Origin: Acidobacteriaceae bacterium
Lineage (GTDB): Bacteria > Acidobacteriota > Terriglobia > Terriglobales > SbA1
DNA length: 7,126 nt
Direction of reading: 5' to 3'
Assembly (NCBI GenBank): GCA_003156615.1
Contig: PMHI01000714.1
Location: forward strand, 11,656-18,781
Each line of letters starts with the position of its first letter. Positions within the stretch are counted from its first letter, which is position 1. Positions 6,399 to 7,126 of this stretch are shown piece after piece. The position numbers and the translations under genes are program-made. The notes beneath the pieces were generated by a model, which saw nothing but the letters and a program-made list of their open reading frames with translations, did no database searches and was not told the DNA's origin.

Positions 6399-7126
6399 AT
6401 GTTCGCAGACATTCTGACGCAGGCCTTCGGTGCTATGCTGCACAATCGGCGGCGCACGGCCCTGACCGTGTTTGGCATGGCGTGGGGCATTGCGACGGTG
6501 GTTCTGCTGCTCGCCTACGGGTCCGGCTTCGGACGAGCTGTTGAAGCCATTTTCGCCAACTGGGGCACGCATATCATCGGGTTTTTCCCGGGTCGCACTT
6601 CGCAGCAGGCGGGCGGCCAAAAGTCAGGCACGCAGATCCGTCTTACGCTGGATGACATCGATCGCATCGTGAGTGCCGCGCCCCTGGTCAAGCGCATAAC
6701 ACCCTACGCGGAAAAGCAGTGCGCCGTGCAGAAGGATGTGCGCACTTACACTCTGCCGGTGCTGGGCAGCTATCCGAATATCTTCAAAATTTGGGCGATG
6801 AACGCGGCTGAAGGCCGCCTCATCGACCAGCAGGATGAGCTGTCGCACGCCCGAGTCGCCGTCATCGGGTCAGAAGCCAAGACGAAGCTCTTTTCCGGCG
6901 AATATGCCCTCGGAGAGTATATCCGCATCGACGGACTGTCCTTTCAGGTAATCGGTGTCATCGCGCCGCGCATGCAGCAATCCGACGACAGCATCAACCG
7001 CCAAGTCTATATTCCGTTTTCGACCATCGGCGCGCTGAAGGATACGCACTACCTTGACGCCATCTGGTTGGACTACGAAGGCCATGAATTCGAGCAGGTT
7101 GAGCGACAGGTGCGGTCCGTCCTGGC
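6399..7126 (+). CDS. MacB/FtsX-type ABC transporter permease (second of the pair, 3'-truncated by the window)
   Basis: The frame is open from the ATG at 6399 to the right edge, giving 242 residues. It begins MFADILTQAFGAMLHNRRRT, followed by a membrane helix at about 19-42 (ALTVFGMAWGIATVVLLLAYG). Then comes the extracytoplasmic MacB-type domain, with ARVAVIGSEAKTKLF, YIRIDGLSFQVIGVI and NRQVYIPFSTIG. These blocks line up with the first permease (RFVAVIGDEMLKNLF, NTILLNGLSFEVIGVV, NNRVFLPYSVM), so the two are paralogues. The C-terminal FtsX domain with three helices should lie beyond the edge. Five bases separate its ATG from the stop of the first permease. The pair probably assembles as a heterodimer with a separate ATPase, and perhaps a MacA/HlyD-type adaptor, encoded outside this window. 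Substrate unknown. Confidence 0.92.
   Translation, partial: MFADILTQAFGAMLHNRRRTALTVFGMAWGIATVVLLLAYGSGFGRAVEAIFANWGTHIIGFFPGRTSQQAGGQKSGTQIRLTLDDIDRIVSAAPLVKRITPYAEKQCAVQKDVRTYTLPVLGSYPNIFKIWAMNAAEGRLIDQQDELSHARVAVIGSEAKTKLFSGEYALGEYIRIDGLSFQVIGVIAPRMQQSDDSINRQVYIPFSTIGALKDTHYLDAIWLDYEGHEFEQVERQVRSVL

Overview
The window is bacterial chromosomal DNA, moderately GC-rich, with every recognisable gene on the + strand. The gene types fit an Acidobacteriota-like soil bacterium: a cytoplasmic GH63 glucosidase of the roughly 900-residue bacterial type, a mycobacterial-type soluble transhydrogenase, and tandem MacB-like permeases. This taxonomic guess is an inference from protein character only and is moderate to weak. 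I see no rRNA, tRNA, CRISPR array or complete mobile element.

Layout. (1) Positions 1-68 hold the last codons of an unidentified gene that enters from the left. (2) Positions 130-492 encode a small SpoIIAA/STAS-like protein. (3) Positions 493-889 are a 397-base stretch without an intact gene, unusually dense in short repeats and palindromes. It has three copies of a TTAAAT(C/T)GCG motif that resemble the repeated end of an IS21-type element, a perfect 14-bp palindrome followed by a direct repeat of one arm, and an inverted repeat just before the next gene. (4) Positions 890-2278 encode soluble pyridine nucleotide transhydrogenase (SthA). (5) Positions 2287-4986 encode a large GH63-family glucosidase only 8 bases downstream, so the two are almost certainly co-transcribed. 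(6) Positions 4987-5151 are a short intergenic region with a plausible hairpin and a plausible sigma70-type promoter. (7) Positions 5152-6393, and 6399 to the right edge, encode two tandem, paralogous MacB/FtsX-type ABC transporter permeases. The second is cut off by the window edge.

How the genes may work together. The sthA-GH63 pair looks like a carbon/redox unit: the glucosidase would release glucose from an unknown intracellular glucoside, and SthA would equilibrate NADPH and NADH as that sugar is oxidised. This link is inferred from gene adjacency. The permease pair is a separate transcription unit, probably half of an efflux or lipoprotein/peptide-export type ABC system. No ATPase or adaptor gene is visible here, and they may lie beyond the right edge.

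I did not find a clearly new biological system. The items most worth a second look are the repeat-rich spacer at 493-889 and the sthA-GH63 pairing.
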